Source of the DNA: an uncultured Clostridia bacterium
Lineage (GTDB): Bacteria; Bacillota; Clostridia; Christensenellales; Borkfalkiaceae
Direction of reading: 5' to 3'
NCBI GenBank assembly: GCA_937920115.1
Contig: CALGVF010000082.1
Location: 1 to 64,000, forward strand
DNA length: 64,000 nt
Made by a program: the position numbers and the translations under genes
The notes under the pieces: model-generated
Databases searched by the model: none
The model's input: only the letters and a program-made list of their open reading frames with translations
What the model was told of the DNA's origin: nothing
Part shown: piece after piece, positions 15,185 through 24,499 of the stretch
How positions within the stretch are numbered: position 1 is the stretch's first letter
Layout: each line of letters starts with the position of its first letter

Positions 15185-17677
15185 ATGGACTTATTTGCAT
15201 TACAAGAAAAATATAAAAGCGTTCCGAATGAACTGAAAATACTTAAGCGTTGGATTTGTTTTAAAGTTGAGGGGAGAGAGGACGGAAAGACAACAAAACG
15301 CCCGTATAATGCGTTAAACGGTAAATTTGCAAGGGTTAATGACGATTTGACATGGAGCAACTTTAATATAGCGTTAAACGGTTGTATTAAATATCATTGT
15401 GATGGATTAGGCTTTGTTCTTGGTAACGGTATATTTGGGATCGATCTCGATAATCACGCGGATAAAGACGGAAACATTGCAATGAACGACGAAGAGTTTA
15501 AAACCTTTTCCGAGCAGTTTATTTCCGCGCTCGATTCGTATACCGAATATTCGCAGAGCGGGAAAGGTGTACATATAATCTGCTCGGGGACATTGCCTGA
15601 GGGTAGTCGTAGAAAAGGTTGTGTCGAAATGTACGATTCGGGACGGTTTTTCGCGTTTACGGGTAACGTTATCCGAAACACTACAATTAATGTTCGAACA
15701 GAACAGGTAAAACCTTTATGGGAAAAGTTTGTTCAATCGGAATATCAAGCAAATCGTCCTGCGATACAGCCTCGTCAGCCGAATCCTAACGCATTAATGT
15801 TGTCCGACGACGAAATAATCAAAGCCGCATATGCGAGTAAAAACGGCGAAAAGTTTTACGCATATTATCACGACGGCGATATCTCTATGGATAACAACGA
15901 TCAAAGCGCGGCAGATATGTCGTTCTGCAATCTTTTGGCGTGGTGGTGCAACTCCGACAAGGCTCAAATGGATAGAATATTCCGTAGTTCGGCTTTAATG
16001 CGCGATAAATGGGACCAATACAGAGGAAGTCAGACTTATGGCGAAATAACGCTTACAAAGGCGATTGCGGACTGCGTTGGCGGATATGCTTGCGACAGAT
16101 CGTTTGCAAATGGTGACACTAAAGGATTAACACCGCAAAGGAATTATACGATACGTAATGAGGTTGCGTCTGCGACTAAAGATAACGGAATGAACCTTAA
16201 TGCGGACGGCGAGCCTATATTCAGGATTAAAAAGATTTTCAGACATTACGCATTAACCGATACGGGAAACGCCGAAAGGTTTTATGATTATTTCGGAGAT
16301 TGCTTTAAGTATAACACGACCGATGAATGTTTTATGTTTTGGACAGGCAAAACATGGATAAAAGACAACGGAGATATTATTATTCGTAAGTATGCGGATA
16401 AAATGATTTCGATATTGCAATCGGAAGAGGATGAGGTCGCAGGTCAGATAGAAGAAGCCAAAAGACAAGGCGAAAACGAAAAAGCGGCACAATACACTGT
16501 ATTACTTGCCGAAATGATAAAAAATAAGAAGAAAATCTCAAACAAATCGGGAAAGGATTCAATGCTTTCCGAATTGCGACACATAAAGAAAATGGCTGTC
16601 GAGAATTCGATTTTTGACCAAGACCTTTATTTGCTTAATACGGATTCGGGCATTGTGGATTTACGGACAGGCGAAATAAAGCCGTTCGATAAAGAATTCT
16701 ATATGTCGAAAAATACGAATACGGAAGTTTCGTTTGAAGAACCTACGGAATGGCTTAAATTCATTCGTAGCATATTCGATAGCGGTAATTTTATTGAAAC
16801 AAATGAGATTGTAGATTCTATTCAGACGTTTTTAGGCTATTCATTGTCAGGCTCGACAAAAGAGCAGGTAATGTTTATGCTTTACGGCGACGGCTCAAAC
16901 GGTAAATCGACTTTAACAGAGCAAATCGCAAAAATTTTAGGCGATTATGCGACAAGTATTCCGAGTAGCGTTTTAATGTCGCAAAAGAACGGGAATTCGG
17001 TTGCGGTTGAATATTCTTTGGCAAGACTTCGCGGCGTAAGATTTGTTGCTACCGGCGAAACGGACGAGGGCGCGAAGTTTGCAGAATCGCAAGTCAAGAT
17101 CATAACGGGTAGCGATAAAATACAGGCTCAGTTCAAATACGGTCAGCCGTTTACTTATTATCCACACTATAAGATATGGATGTCGACAAATAACTTGCCG
17201 AACATAAAGGGTACGGATAACGGTATTTGGCGTAGATTAGAAACTGTTCCGTTTTTGCGGACTTTTACCGATAAAGAAAAAGACAAATTTTTGCCCGAAA
17301 AACTCGAAAAGGAAAGCGCGAAGATTCTCGGTTGGTGTATACAAGGCTTTATGAAATACTGGCAATTAGGCAACTTTATTCGTTGTCCGAGATTGCAGGA
17401 ACTTAAAGACAGATATAAATATAAAATGGATATGGTCGAGCAGTTCCTTGTCAATGAATGTACGTATGCGACAAACGCAAAAGTCGAGTGCAGAGAATTA
17501 TATTCGCATTTCAAATCGTGGTTTAAGAATAACACAGAATACGAAATGCGCGAAAGTATGTTCCGCGACAGACTTACCAAAAAAGGCATTAAGATTCAGT
17601 CGATGTCGAACGGTGTTCGTGTGTACGTCGGTATAAGACTTAACGGCGCAAACATAGGGGGACACGACATATGGTAA
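15185..17677 (+). CDS. primase-helicase (D5/P4 type)
   Basis: An 830-residue replication protein. The N-terminal ~190 residues look like a primase-polymerase (AEP-type) domain (KRWICFKVE...GLGFVLGNGIFGIDLDNH, SGKGVHIICSG). A D5-N-type region follows (about 380-530), then the SF3/D5 helicase ATPase with Walker A GDGSNGKST near 567-575 and the sensor-like run STNNLPNIKGTDNGIWRR. It would prime and unwind phage DNA at the origin. Start at ATG 15185 fits GGTGAG 8-13 bp upstream. It overlaps the resolvase gene by 7 bp. Confidence 0.85.
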   Translation: MDLFALQEKYKSVPNELKILKRWICFKVEGREDGKTTKRPYNALNGKFARVNDDLTWSNFNIALNGCIKYHCDGLGFVLGNGIFGIDLDNHADKDGNIAMNDEEFKTFSEQFISALDSYTEYSQSGKGVHIICSGTLPEGSRRKGCVEMYDSGRFFAFTGNVIRNTTINVRTEQVKPLWEKFVQSEYQANRPAIQPRQPNPNALMLSDDEIIKAAYASKNGEKFYAYYHDGDISMDNNDQSAADMSFCNLLAWWCNSDKAQMDRIFRSSALMRDKWDQYRGSQTYGEITLTKAIADCVGGYACDRSFANGDTKGLTPQRNYTIRNEVASATKDNGMNLNADGEPIFRIKKIFRHYALTDTGNAERFYDYFGDCFKYNTTDECFMFWTGKTWIKDNGDIIIRKYADKMISILQSEEDEVAGQIEEAKRQGENEKAAQYTVLLAEMIKNKKKISNKSGKDSMLSELRHIKKMAVENSIFDQDLYLLNTDSGIVDLRTGEIKPFDKEFYMSKNTNTEVSFEEPTEWLKFIRSIFDSGNFIETNEIVDSIQTFLGYSLSGSTKEQVMFMLYGDGSNGKSTLTEQIAKILGDYATSIPSSVLMSQKNGNSVAVEYSLARLRGVRFVATGETDEGAKFAESQVKIITGSDKIQAQFKYGQPFTYYPHYKIWMSTNNLPNIKGTDNGIWRRLETVPFLRTFTDKEKDKFLPEKLEKESAKILGWCIQGFMKYWQLGNFIRCPRLQELKDRYKYKMDMVEQFLVNECTYATNAKVECRELYSHFKSWFKNNTEYEMRESMFRDRLTKKGIKIQSMSNGVRVYVGIRLNGANIGGHDIW

Positions 17678-18081
17678 AATCAAAACAACTACAAGTCGGA
17701 AACGCAACCGAAGAACGACTTGCCCGATATTTTCAGAGTATGGGCTTTTGGGTCTATATTCTTCCAAAGAAAATCGGCGGGCAACCGTTTGATATCATTG
17801 CAGGACGAAACAGAGAGGCGTGGTTTATAGACGCAAAGCACTTAGAAGCGAGCGAAGCGTCGTTTGATTTTAAACGAATCGAGCCGAATCAGATAACTTC
17901 TATGAAAATGGCTACAGAATTCGCAAACTTAGCCAACGTCGGATTTTTTATCTACTGGGAAAGAAAGCCCGACGGATTCTTTTTTATGCCGTATAGGCTC
18001 TATAAAGCCTTAGAAAAAATCGGCAGAAAATCAGTGGAAATTGAGGAACTTGTATGGAAACCAATATTGGAAGTGAAATAG
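17671..18081 (+). CDS. RecU-like Holliday junction resolvase
   Basis: A 136-residue protein of the RecU type: NATEERLARYFQSMGFWVYIL, then the PD-(D/E)XK core QPFDIIAGRNREAWFIDAK(H), with D and the D-x-K pair visible near residues 35 and 50-52, and IYWERKPDGFFFMPY at the end. RecU cleaves four-way junctions made during recombination-dependent replication. It overlaps the primase by 7 bp and the next helicase by 28 bp, so the three form one unit. Confidence 0.75.
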   Translation: MVKSKQLQVGNATEERLARYFQSMGFWVYILPKKIGGQPFDIIAGRNREAWFIDAKHLEASEASFDFKRIEPNQITSMKMATEFANLANVGFFIYWERKPDGFFFMPYRLYKALEKIGRKSVEIEELVWKPILEVK

Positions 18082-19469
18082 AAATAATAGATCCGACACA
18101 AGAGATTTTGGATTGGGCAGAGAAATGGCTTACGCTGACAAATCCCGAATATACTCAGTTGAAACTCTTGGGGAAAGACAATCTTATAAAATGGCGCAGA
18201 GTCCCCGAAAAACTTTGCTTATACGCAAAACGCGGAAACAGATTAATATTGCCGTTCGGATTGCTAAAGGCTGTGTGGAAATTTTTTTACAGAAACGCTT
18301 TTAACGCAACGTTCAATAATGCCGGCGAAATCAGCATTGCAGATTGCAAGCCGACATTATCGTTATACAACTATCAAGAAAAGGCTGTAAACGCAATGTT
18401 AAAGGCAAAAGGTGGGGTTTTAGTGGCTCCCTGTGGATCCGGAAAGAGTCTGATGGGTATAGAAATCATTCGTCGCATAGGTAAAAAGGCGTTATGGTTG
18501 TGTTCTACGGGCGATTTATTGCGACAAGCAAAAGCGGATATGGAAGAACTTTATCCGTCAATTAAAATAGGATTAACCACAGAGGGGAAACTTGAAATCG
18601 GCGAGGATGTAACAATTTCGACCGTTCAGACTTTGAGTAAAATCGATCCGTCGTATTATAAAAACGAGTTTGACGTTATTATCTGCGACGAGTGCGCTCA
18701 CGTCTTTTCTGTTCCGTCAAAACTGCAGATGTTTGGAAAGGTTCTGACAAGTATTCCCGCGCGATTCAAATTCGGATTAACCGCTACTCCGACAAGAAGC
18801 GGGGGAGCGGATCTTATCCGAGCAATGTACGCATATTTGGGTTGCGATAACAACGGCGAGTTCGCTCCCGCATATAAAGTCCCGAAAGAAGAAGTTAAAA
18901 CTATTACGGCAGTACAAGAGAAAATCGAACTGTATAGCGGTTATGACGAAGTATCTCAAATGATGCAGATTTACGACACCTCGGGAATGATTGTCTATAA
19001 CGACCTTATTAACGCTCTGTCGGAAGATAATGACAGAACCGATAAGATTATCGAGAATATAATAAAATGCGACGCAGAGGGCAGAAAACAGGTCGTATTG
19101 ACGCTTCGGGTAGAGCATTGCAAAATCATTGCGGAGAAACTACTCGAACGCGGAATAAATGCGGTTGTTTGTACCGGTGCAGTTACAGCGAAAAAAAGAA
19201 AAGAGATTTTGACGTGCAAGACGGATTGGAAAGTTTTGGTTGCGACTTATTCGTTACTGAAAGAGGGGGTTTCGATAAAGGCTCTCGATACTCTGCACCT
19301 TGCAACGCCGATAAAAGAAAAGGCTATGATCGTTCAGTCTGTGGGACGAATCGAAAGATATATGGATAATAAAAAGCAACCTATCGTATATGATTATGTA
19401 GATATGGATATTCCGTATTGCGTAAGAGCATACGATGTAAGACGCAGAGCGTTAAAATCAAGATTCTAA
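18054..19469 (+). CDS. superfamily 2 DEAD/DEAH-type helicase
   Basis: A 471-residue SF2 helicase. Walker A is APCGSGKS (about 124-131), motif II is D-E-C-A-H from residue 212, motif III GLTATPTRSGG, and motif VI QSVGRIERY lies near the C-terminus. It probably remodels recombination or replication forks. The gene starts inside the resolvase gene in another frame (28-bp overlap) with GAGG upstream. Confidence 0.85.
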   Translation: METNIGSEIEIIDPTQEILDWAEKWLTLTNPEYTQLKLLGKDNLIKWRRVPEKLCLYAKRGNRLILPFGLLKAVWKFFYRNAFNATFNNAGEISIADCKPTLSLYNYQEKAVNAMLKAKGGVLVAPCGSGKSLMGIEIIRRIGKKALWLCSTGDLLRQAKADMEELYPSIKIGLTTEGKLEIGEDVTISTVQTLSKIDPSYYKNEFDVIICDECAHVFSVPSKLQMFGKVLTSIPARFKFGLTATPTRSGGADLIRAMYAYLGCDNNGEFAPAYKVPKEEVKTITAVQEKIELYSGYDEVSQMMQIYDTSGMIVYNDLINALSEDNDRTDKIIENIIKCDAEGRKQVVLTLRVEHCKIIAEKLLERGINAVVCTGAVTAKKRKEILTCKTDWKVLVATYSLLKEGVSIKALDTLHLATPIKEKAMIVQSVGRIERYMDNKKQPIVYDYVDMDIPYCVRAYDVRRRALKSRF

Positions 19470-19481
19470 AAGGACGGGTTT

Positions 19482-19946
19482 ATGGATAAAGTATATAAAA
19501 TCAAAGACACAGTAGACAACAATTTATTCGGCGAAATCGGCTACGATCTTATTCCGACGTTGGACTTGACGGTCGTAAAAGTCGTTCCGTTTGATTATGA
19601 ACACGAACTCGTTCAGTATAAAATACGACAGTTTTATAACAATCCCGAATGGCGAGATAAGTTTTATAAACCAAACAAAAAGATATTTAAGGAACGTTTC
19701 GATTTGAGATATTCGAGGGACGGCGAATTAAAACCTACGCCGACATTCGTTGAAATGATTACGAACTGGCAGTTGCTTATCGAACTGAAAGGCGATAGGT
19801 GGTTAGGGTTTTCCACACTCGACACAAGCGATTCTTCCGTATATTATAATAAGGATTTGCTTGATAAGTATTTCCCCGAAGAAATAGCAGAGTTAAAGAA
19901 ACGCGACGTTTTGGAAGAAGTCGAGGTGACTTCGGATGCGGGATGA
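19482..19946 (+). CDS. phage protein upstream of large terminase, unknown
   Basis: A 154-residue protein without a recognised domain; it is rich in aromatic and charged residues (YDYEHELVQYKIRQFYNNPEW-like stretch at about 35-60). The 3' end overlaps the terminase start by 11 bp, which suggests coupled translation and a packaging- or replication-linked role. It lacks a typical small-terminase helix-turn-helix. Confidence 0.6.
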   Translation: MDKVYKIKDTVDNNLFGEIGYDLIPTLDLTVVKVVPFDYEHELVQYKIRQFYNNPEWRDKFYKPNKKIFKERFDLRYSRDGELKPTPTFVEMITNWQLLIELKGDRWLGFSTLDTSDSSVYYNKDLLDKYFPEEIAELKKRDVLEEVEVTSDAG

Positions 19947-21492
19947 TATATTTGTACTCGACGAAAGAGGCAATAGACAACTATCGCTTTCAAAACTAAT
20001 CGGCGGCGGGTATACAGACGCGTGGTTCACGAATTGCAGAGTGCGTTACAGATTATTCTGTGGCGCACGTTCCACAAAGAAATCCTATAATATAATAGGT
20101 TGCGAGCCGATTATAAAAATATTGTCGGATCCGCGCAGAAATATTCTTGTTGCGCGTCAGAACGATAGCGATAACAGGCAATCGACTTTTGAAAATATCA
20201 CAGGGCGTATTATTGATCTCGGTTTGGAAAACAGTTTTAAAATTTCTAAAAACCCGCTCACAATTGAATACACTGCAACAGGTCAGCAGATAATCTTTCG
20301 TGGACTTAACAATCCAACATCTTTGAACGGTATCACTTTTGCTCACGGATATTTTACCGACGCGTATATCGACGAAGCGTTTGAAATTCCGACGTTCGAG
20401 GATTTTCGTAAACTCGACGGTTCAATTCGTGGTAAATTGCCCGACGATTTGTTTTTCCAAATCACAATGTGCTTTAATGCTTGGGACGGCGAATCATGGC
20501 TCAATGAAGAGTTTTTCAAAGGCAGACTCGACGACGACTACGAAATGTTAGACCGTCCCGAAGTTCAATATCTCGATTACTTTAATCAAGACTTTATCGG
20601 ACCTTACGGCAGGGGTTTATATCTCCACAAGTCAACTTACAAGATAAATGAATTTCGCGCCGCAGATTACGATTTATCGGCTCAGGAAATGAAACGCAAG
20701 TCCCCGAAGATATATCAGGTTGAATTCCTTGGAATGTTCGGTAATACGGGTTCGAGTGTTTACGATGAATTCAACGATTCTTTGATTCTTCCGTTATCGG
20801 CGTTTGTCGGCTCAGATAATATGGGCAGACCTGCGATGCAATTTTATGACTTTGCAATCGGTATAGATATAGGCTTATCCGACGGCGAAGGTAAGAAAAT
20901 CAAAATCGGCAAGAACGAGGACGCGACAAAGAAAGTCCGCGCGGCAACAACTATGTCGCTTTGTGCAGTTACGTCCGACCTCGAAAAAATGGTTGTCATT
21001 GATGAATACTACCACAGCAACAATGCGGCAGATAACACTTGCAACACCGACGATCGTGAAAATTTGGGATTACCCGCTCAAGCCGATCGAATTATGCAGT
21101 ATATAGCAAAATGGTTCGACCAATACGGCGGCGGCTCGACAATCCTTATGAACGGTCAAGTCAACGTTTACGTCGATTCGGCAGATGTGGGAGCGCGAGC
21201 CGTACTTGAAATGAAAGCGCGTGAATGGGGCTTCTATAACCTGCATTTCTTTGGCTCGACAAAAATCAGTATTCAATCTCGTATCGACTTTTGGCGTTTA
21301 ATGATGGCTTACTCGTCATTTCTTGTTTGTGATAAATGTAAAAACCTTATCAGAGAGATAAAAAATGCCCGTAGAGGCAAAAAAGGTGAAGCCCGAGCCG
21401 ATGTCGACGACCATATTTTAACTGCTACAGAATATGGATTTCAGCCGATTATCGGGCAACTGAAACGTTGGCGTTCGTTCAAAATGCACTAA
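19936..21492 (+). CDS. terL: terminase large subunit
   Basis: A 518-residue packaging motor of the PBSX/Terminase_3 kind. The ATPase has a divergent Walker A CGARSTKKS (residues 42-50) in place of the usual G-R-x-S-G-K-S/T, adenine-binding VARQND, and Walker B YIDEAFE near 145. The nuclease has the acidic cluster IGIDIGLSDGE, VYVDSADVGARAV and DVDDHILTATEYG. It cuts and translocates concatemeric DNA into proheads. It is unusual in being ~20 kb from the portal and capsid genes, attached instead to the replication operon. Confidence 0.9.
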   Translation: MRDDIFVLDERGNRQLSLSKLIGGGYTDAWFTNCRVRYRLFCGARSTKKSYNIIGCEPIIKILSDPRRNILVARQNDSDNRQSTFENITGRIIDLGLENSFKISKNPLTIEYTATGQQIIFRGLNNPTSLNGITFAHGYFTDAYIDEAFEIPTFEDFRKLDGSIRGKLPDDLFFQITMCFNAWDGESWLNEEFFKGRLDDDYEMLDRPEVQYLDYFNQDFIGPYGRGLYLHKSTYKINEFRAADYDLSAQEMKRKSPKIYQVEFLGMFGNTGSSVYDEFNDSLILPLSAFVGSDNMGRPAMQFYDFAIGIDIGLSDGEGKKIKIGKNEDATKKVRAATTMSLCAVTSDLEKMVVIDEYYHSNNAADNTCNTDDRENLGLPAQADRIMQYIAKWFDQYGGGSTILMNGQVNVYVDSADVGARAVLEMKAREWGFYNLHFFGSTKISIQSRIDFWRLMMAYSSFLVCDKCKNLIREIKNARRGKKGEARADVDDHILTATEYGFQPIIGQLKRWRSFKMH

Positions 21493-21496
21493 ACGC

Positions 21497-21525
21497 TTGC
21501 AGAACTACAAAAAGTGTGCTATACT
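21497..21525 (+). promoter_or_regulatory. promoter for a possibly leaderless transcript
   Basis: TTGCAG (21497-21502), 17-bp spacer, TATACT (21520-21525). The gene's ATG at 21532 is at the expected transcription start, so the mRNA would have no leader. Confidence 0.6.
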
Positions 21526-21531
21526 TTGCCT

Positions 21532-21843
21532 ATGAAGAAGTTTTTCAAAAAGATTTGGGGATATATTCTCAAACCCTTTAAGTGGATTGCTGTAAACTGC
21601 AAAGACTGGCGCACTTTTGTCATATTTGCGATTGTCTACATAGTATTGAGTTCAGAAGTGTGGGTGCCGTATATAATTGCTCTATGCATCGGATTGTCCA
21701 CACCTGCAGGCATTGCTCTGTCGGGCTTTGCGACGGCTTGCTTTATTTTTTGGCAACTCCCGGGAACGCCGTTCTTGCTGATTTGTTTGGGTGTAACGGC
21801 GGGAATTAAAACATTATGGGATAAACACCGAAAGAAAAAATAA
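21532..21843 (+). CDS. small membrane protein
   Basis: A 103-residue protein from ATG 21532 (an upstream in-frame GTG-like start at 21514 would lie inside the promoter). A basic N-terminus (MKKFFKKIWGYILKPFKW) is followed by three hydrophobic segments and a basic end (DKHRKKK). Cytoplasmic-side-in topology is expected. Function unknown; exclusion or membrane take-over factors have this layout. Confidence 0.6.
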   Translation: MKKFFKKIWGYILKPFKWIAVNCKDWRTFVIFAIVYIVLSSEVWVPYIIALCIGLSTPAGIALSGFATACFIFWQLPGTPFLLICLGVTAGIKTLWDKHRKKK

Positions 21844-21853
21844 AAATAATTTT

Positions 21854-21902
21854 AAAATATTGTCAAAAAGTAGTTGACAATATTTTTTTATTGTGATAAG
21901 AT
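21854..21902 (+). promoter_or_regulatory. terminator hairpin overlapping a promoter
   Basis: AAAATATTGTCAA (21854-21866) and TTGACAATATTTT (21874-21886) repeat the 12248 hairpin exactly and end the membrane-protein transcript. TTGACA (21874-21879) serves as -35 with TAAGAT (21897-21902) at 17 bp, feeding the accessory operon from 21932. Confidence 0.75.
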
Positions 21903-21931
21903 ATAGATACAAAAGCAGAAAGGAGAATGAA

Positions 21932-22237
21932 ATGAATAGAGAAGAGCAGATACAAGAAATGAGCAAAATTATCTGTGGTGTTTGCGAAATGGCACTCGGT
22001 GGTGACGGTGACGATTGCGCAGAAAGTTCAGATTATAGAAAGTGCGGAGTTTGTCGCGAAGTCGCCGAGAAGTTATACGATAAGTATTTGTATCGCAAGG
22101 CATTTGCATATAATAACGAATCGCCTGAACAAACGGCGTTTAAACGTGGGTATGCCCAAGGATATTGCGACGGCGAAGAAACTGTCAGTAAAGAATTACA
22201 CAGAATTTTACAAGAAACGATAAAAGGAGTAAAATAA
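21932..22237 (+). CDS. Cys-rich small protein, NREEQI family
   Basis: A 101-residue protein from ATG 21932, preceded by AAAGGAG; an upstream in-frame start would run into the -10 region. It has a Cys pattern (IICGVCE...DDCAE...KCGVC) then AEKLYDKYLYRK. The 27380-27970 gene has the same arrangement (MNREIKRIAKIMC...CKYC...AEKLYNANYRK), so the two are paralogues. Possible metal-binding; function unknown. Confidence 0.7.
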   Translation: MNREEQIQEMSKIICGVCEMALGGDGDDCAESSDYRKCGVCREVAEKLYDKYLYRKAFAYNNESPEQTAFKRGYAQGYCDGEETVSKELHRILQETIKGVK

Positions 22238-22238
22238 C

Positions 22239-22958
22239 ATGAAAGGTTACAAGGCTTTTGAAAAAGGTTTAATTTGCCGCGGCAAGCAATACGTCGAGAA
22301 CACAGTATTTGAAGAGGACGAGGCGGTTGTTGGCAAAAAGGGGATGCACTTTTGCAAAGACCCTTTGGCGGTTCTCGATTATTATCCGCTTGTAGACGAT
22401 CGCGGCAATATATCGGAGTTTGCCGAGGTCGAGGCACTGGATGAGCCTATGACCGATGATAATCAGATGTATTGCTCGAAAAAATTAAAAATAAAGGGGA
22501 AAATTAATTTTGCACAGTTGGTTCAAGCAAGCGTTAAGTTTGACTATGAAAAGACTGGCGAAACAAAGGTAAAAACAACTAAAAAATATTCCGCAAAGAT
22601 AGACTCTTTAGGCGATTGCGCAAAGGTAGACTCTTCGGGTGATTACGCAAAGATATACTCTTCGGGTGATTACGCACAGATACACTCTTCGGGTGATTTT
22701 GCACAGATAGGCTCTTCGGGCGATTCTGTAAAGATATGCTCTTTGGGCAAATATTCCGTTATTTGTTGTGCCGGGAATGATTCGATTGCGAAAGGTAAGG
22801 TTGGCTCATGGATAACGCTTTCCGAGTGGAAGTGGAACGACGAAGAACAAGCCTATAATCCTATTTGTGTAAAAACGGAAAAGATAGACGGAGTTAAGAT
22901 AAAAGCCGATACGTTTTATAAACTTCAAAACGGCGAATTTGTGGAGGTGACAGAATAA
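22239..22958 (+). CDS. DUF7666-like protein with SSGDYA beta-solenoid repeats
   Basis: A 239-residue protein. The N-terminal part (GYKAFEKGLICRGKQY...GMHFCKDPLAVLDYY) matches the DUF7666 type found in phages. Residues about 120-170 are six 9-residue repeats with core SSGDYAKI, predicting a short beta-solenoid; then a compact C-terminal domain. It ends with ATG overlap to the next gene. Function unknown; repeat solenoids commonly mediate protein binding. Confidence 0.75.
   Translation: MKGYKAFEKGLICRGKQYVENTVFEEDEAVVGKKGMHFCKDPLAVLDYYPLVDDRGNISEFAEVEALDEPMTDDNQMYCSKKLKIKGKINFAQLVQASVKFDYEKTGETKVKTTKKYSAKIDSLGDCAKVDSSGDYAKIYSSGDYAQIHSSGDFAQIGSSGDSVKICSLGKYSVICCAGNDSIAKGKVGSWITLSEWKWNDEEQAYNPICVKTEKIDGVKIKADTFYKLQNGEFVEVTE
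22596..22745 (+). repeat. 27-bp coding tandem repeat
   Basis: About five and a half copies of a 27-bp unit (core CTCTTCGGGTGATTACGCA) encode the 9-residue solenoid units of the DUF7666-like protein. Copies differ by a few bases, showing either age or selection. Confidence 0.85.
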
Positions 22959-23284
22959 TGCGAACCGTTCAACTTTCAAATGCACAGATTTTAACAATTA
23001 TGATTGCGCTGAAAAGATCCGAAGAACAACATAAAATGTCGGCATGCAAAGAAGAACTGTTAAACATTCGAGATTATTGCTACGCAAGAGCAAAAGCCGA
23101 ATCGGACTTATACGACTTATTTAGGGAACTCGAAGCCTCATCGCCCGAAAAAGAATCCGCAAGGCAGTTTGCAATAAAACTTGAATCGCGGTTTGCTTAT
23201 GACGACGATAAAGACACGATAACAAAGAAAGAATTGCTTGATATCGTAAAAGATATTTTAAAGGAGAAAGAGAATGATTTTTAA
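22958..23284 (+). CDS. small helical protein, 3' end possibly altered by insertion
   Basis: A 108-residue helical, charged protein with no recognised family (SNAQILTIMIALKRSEEQHK...). It starts at the ATG overlapping the previous stop. Its last codons (KENDF, stop) lie at the left edge of the TnpB insertion; joining the flanks across that element would change the C-terminus, so the present end may be insertion-made. Confidence 0.65.
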   Translation: MRTVQLSNAQILTIMIALKRSEEQHKMSACKEELLNIRDYCYARAKAESDLYDLFRELEASSPEKESARQFAIKLESRFAYDDDKDTITKKELLDIVKDILKEKENDF

Positions 23285-23341
23285 AAACATATAAAAACAC
23301 AACTAAATGTATTGATTTTTACATATTTTAAAGATAAATTT

Positions 23342-24499
23342 ATGAAAACATATAAAACCGAAATAGAATTAAATCCATTACAGCAAGAAAAATTTTTGCG
23401 TACAATAGGTGTTTGTCGGTTTGTATATAATTTATTTTTACAAAAGAATAAAGAGTTATATACTAAAAATAAAGATACTAATTTACCTAAATATATAAAT
23501 AATTTTGAATTCAGTAAATGGTTAAATAACGAATTTATACCTGATAATCCTGAATATCAATGGATAAAAGAAGTATCAAGTAAAGCAGTACGACATGCTA
23601 TAGATAACGCAAACAAAGCGTTCGCAAAATTCTTTGCACATAAAAGTAATTTTCCGCGATTTAAAAAGAAAAACAAAAACGATTGTAGTATGTATTTTGT
23701 TAAAACAGACAAAAACACTAAAATCAAATGCGAAAGGCATAGAATAAAAATACCTACGCTTGGTTGGTGTAAATTAAAAGAATTTGGTTATATACCAACT
23801 GATAAAACAATAACAAGCGGAACAATTATTAAATATGCCGGAAGATTTTATATAAGTGTTTTAACAGATGAACCTATCAATATAAAATCTAATAATTCGC
23901 AAGACGGAATCGGGATTGACTTGGGCGTAAAGGATTTTGCGATACTGAGTGATGATACTAAATACAAAACACTTAAACAAACTAAATTAAATAAAAGGCT
24001 AAAACGAGAGCAGAAAGCAATCTCGAAAAAGTATGAAACAAAAAAGAAAAATAAAAAGGAGGTTGCTACTTGTAAAAATATAGAAAAACAAATACTACGA
24101 GTACAAAAAATATATCGGCGAATAGCAAATACTCGAAACGATTATCAAAATAAAATTATAAGCGAAATAATAAAACGAGAACCAAGTTTTATTACAATCG
24201 AAGATTTAAACGTTCGCGGTATGTTAAAGAATAGGCATTTATCAAAAGCAATAGCAAATCAAGGATTTAATCAATTTGTTTCTAAACTTCAACACAAATG
24301 TGTTTTGAATGGAATAGAGTTAAGGCAAGTTGATAGATTTTATCCGAGTTCTAAAATTTGCAGTGATTGCGGAAAGATAAAACAGGATTTAAAATTAAGC
24401 GATAGAATTTATATCTGTGAGTGCGGAAACATAATAGATAGAGATTTGAACGCGGCAATAAATCTTAAGTATGCCAAAGAATATAAAGTAATCGCATAA
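23342..24499 (+). CDS. tnpB: TnpB RNA-guided nuclease (OrfB)
   Basis: A 385-residue TnpB from ATG 23342. The N-terminal part is the usual helix-turn-helix/recognition region (GVCRFVYNLFLQKNKELY). The RuvC catalytic acids are intact: D193 in GIDLGVKD, E287 in ITIEDLNVRGM and D368 in DRDLNAAINL, with the zinc finger C-S-D-C...C-E-C-G between the last two. TnpB uses an omega RNA from its own 3' end to cut DNA next to a short target-adjacent motif. Length is close to the 380-400 of active TnpBs. Codon use is more A-rich than in the neighbours, indicating transfer. Confidence 0.9.
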   Translation: MKTYKTEIELNPLQQEKFLRTIGVCRFVYNLFLQKNKELYTKNKDTNLPKYINNFEFSKWLNNEFIPDNPEYQWIKEVSSKAVRHAIDNANKAFAKFFAHKSNFPRFKKKNKNDCSMYFVKTDKNTKIKCERHRIKIPTLGWCKLKEFGYIPTDKTITSGTIIKYAGRFYISVLTDEPINIKSNNSQDGIGIDLGVKDFAILSDDTKYKTLKQTKLNKRLKREQKAISKKYETKKKNKKEVATCKNIEKQILRVQKIYRRIANTRNDYQNKIISEIIKREPSFITIEDLNVRGMLKNRHLSKAIANQGFNQFVSKLQHKCVLNGIELRQVDRFYPSSKICSDCGKIKQDLKLSDRIYICECGNIIDRDLNAAINLKYAKEYKVIA

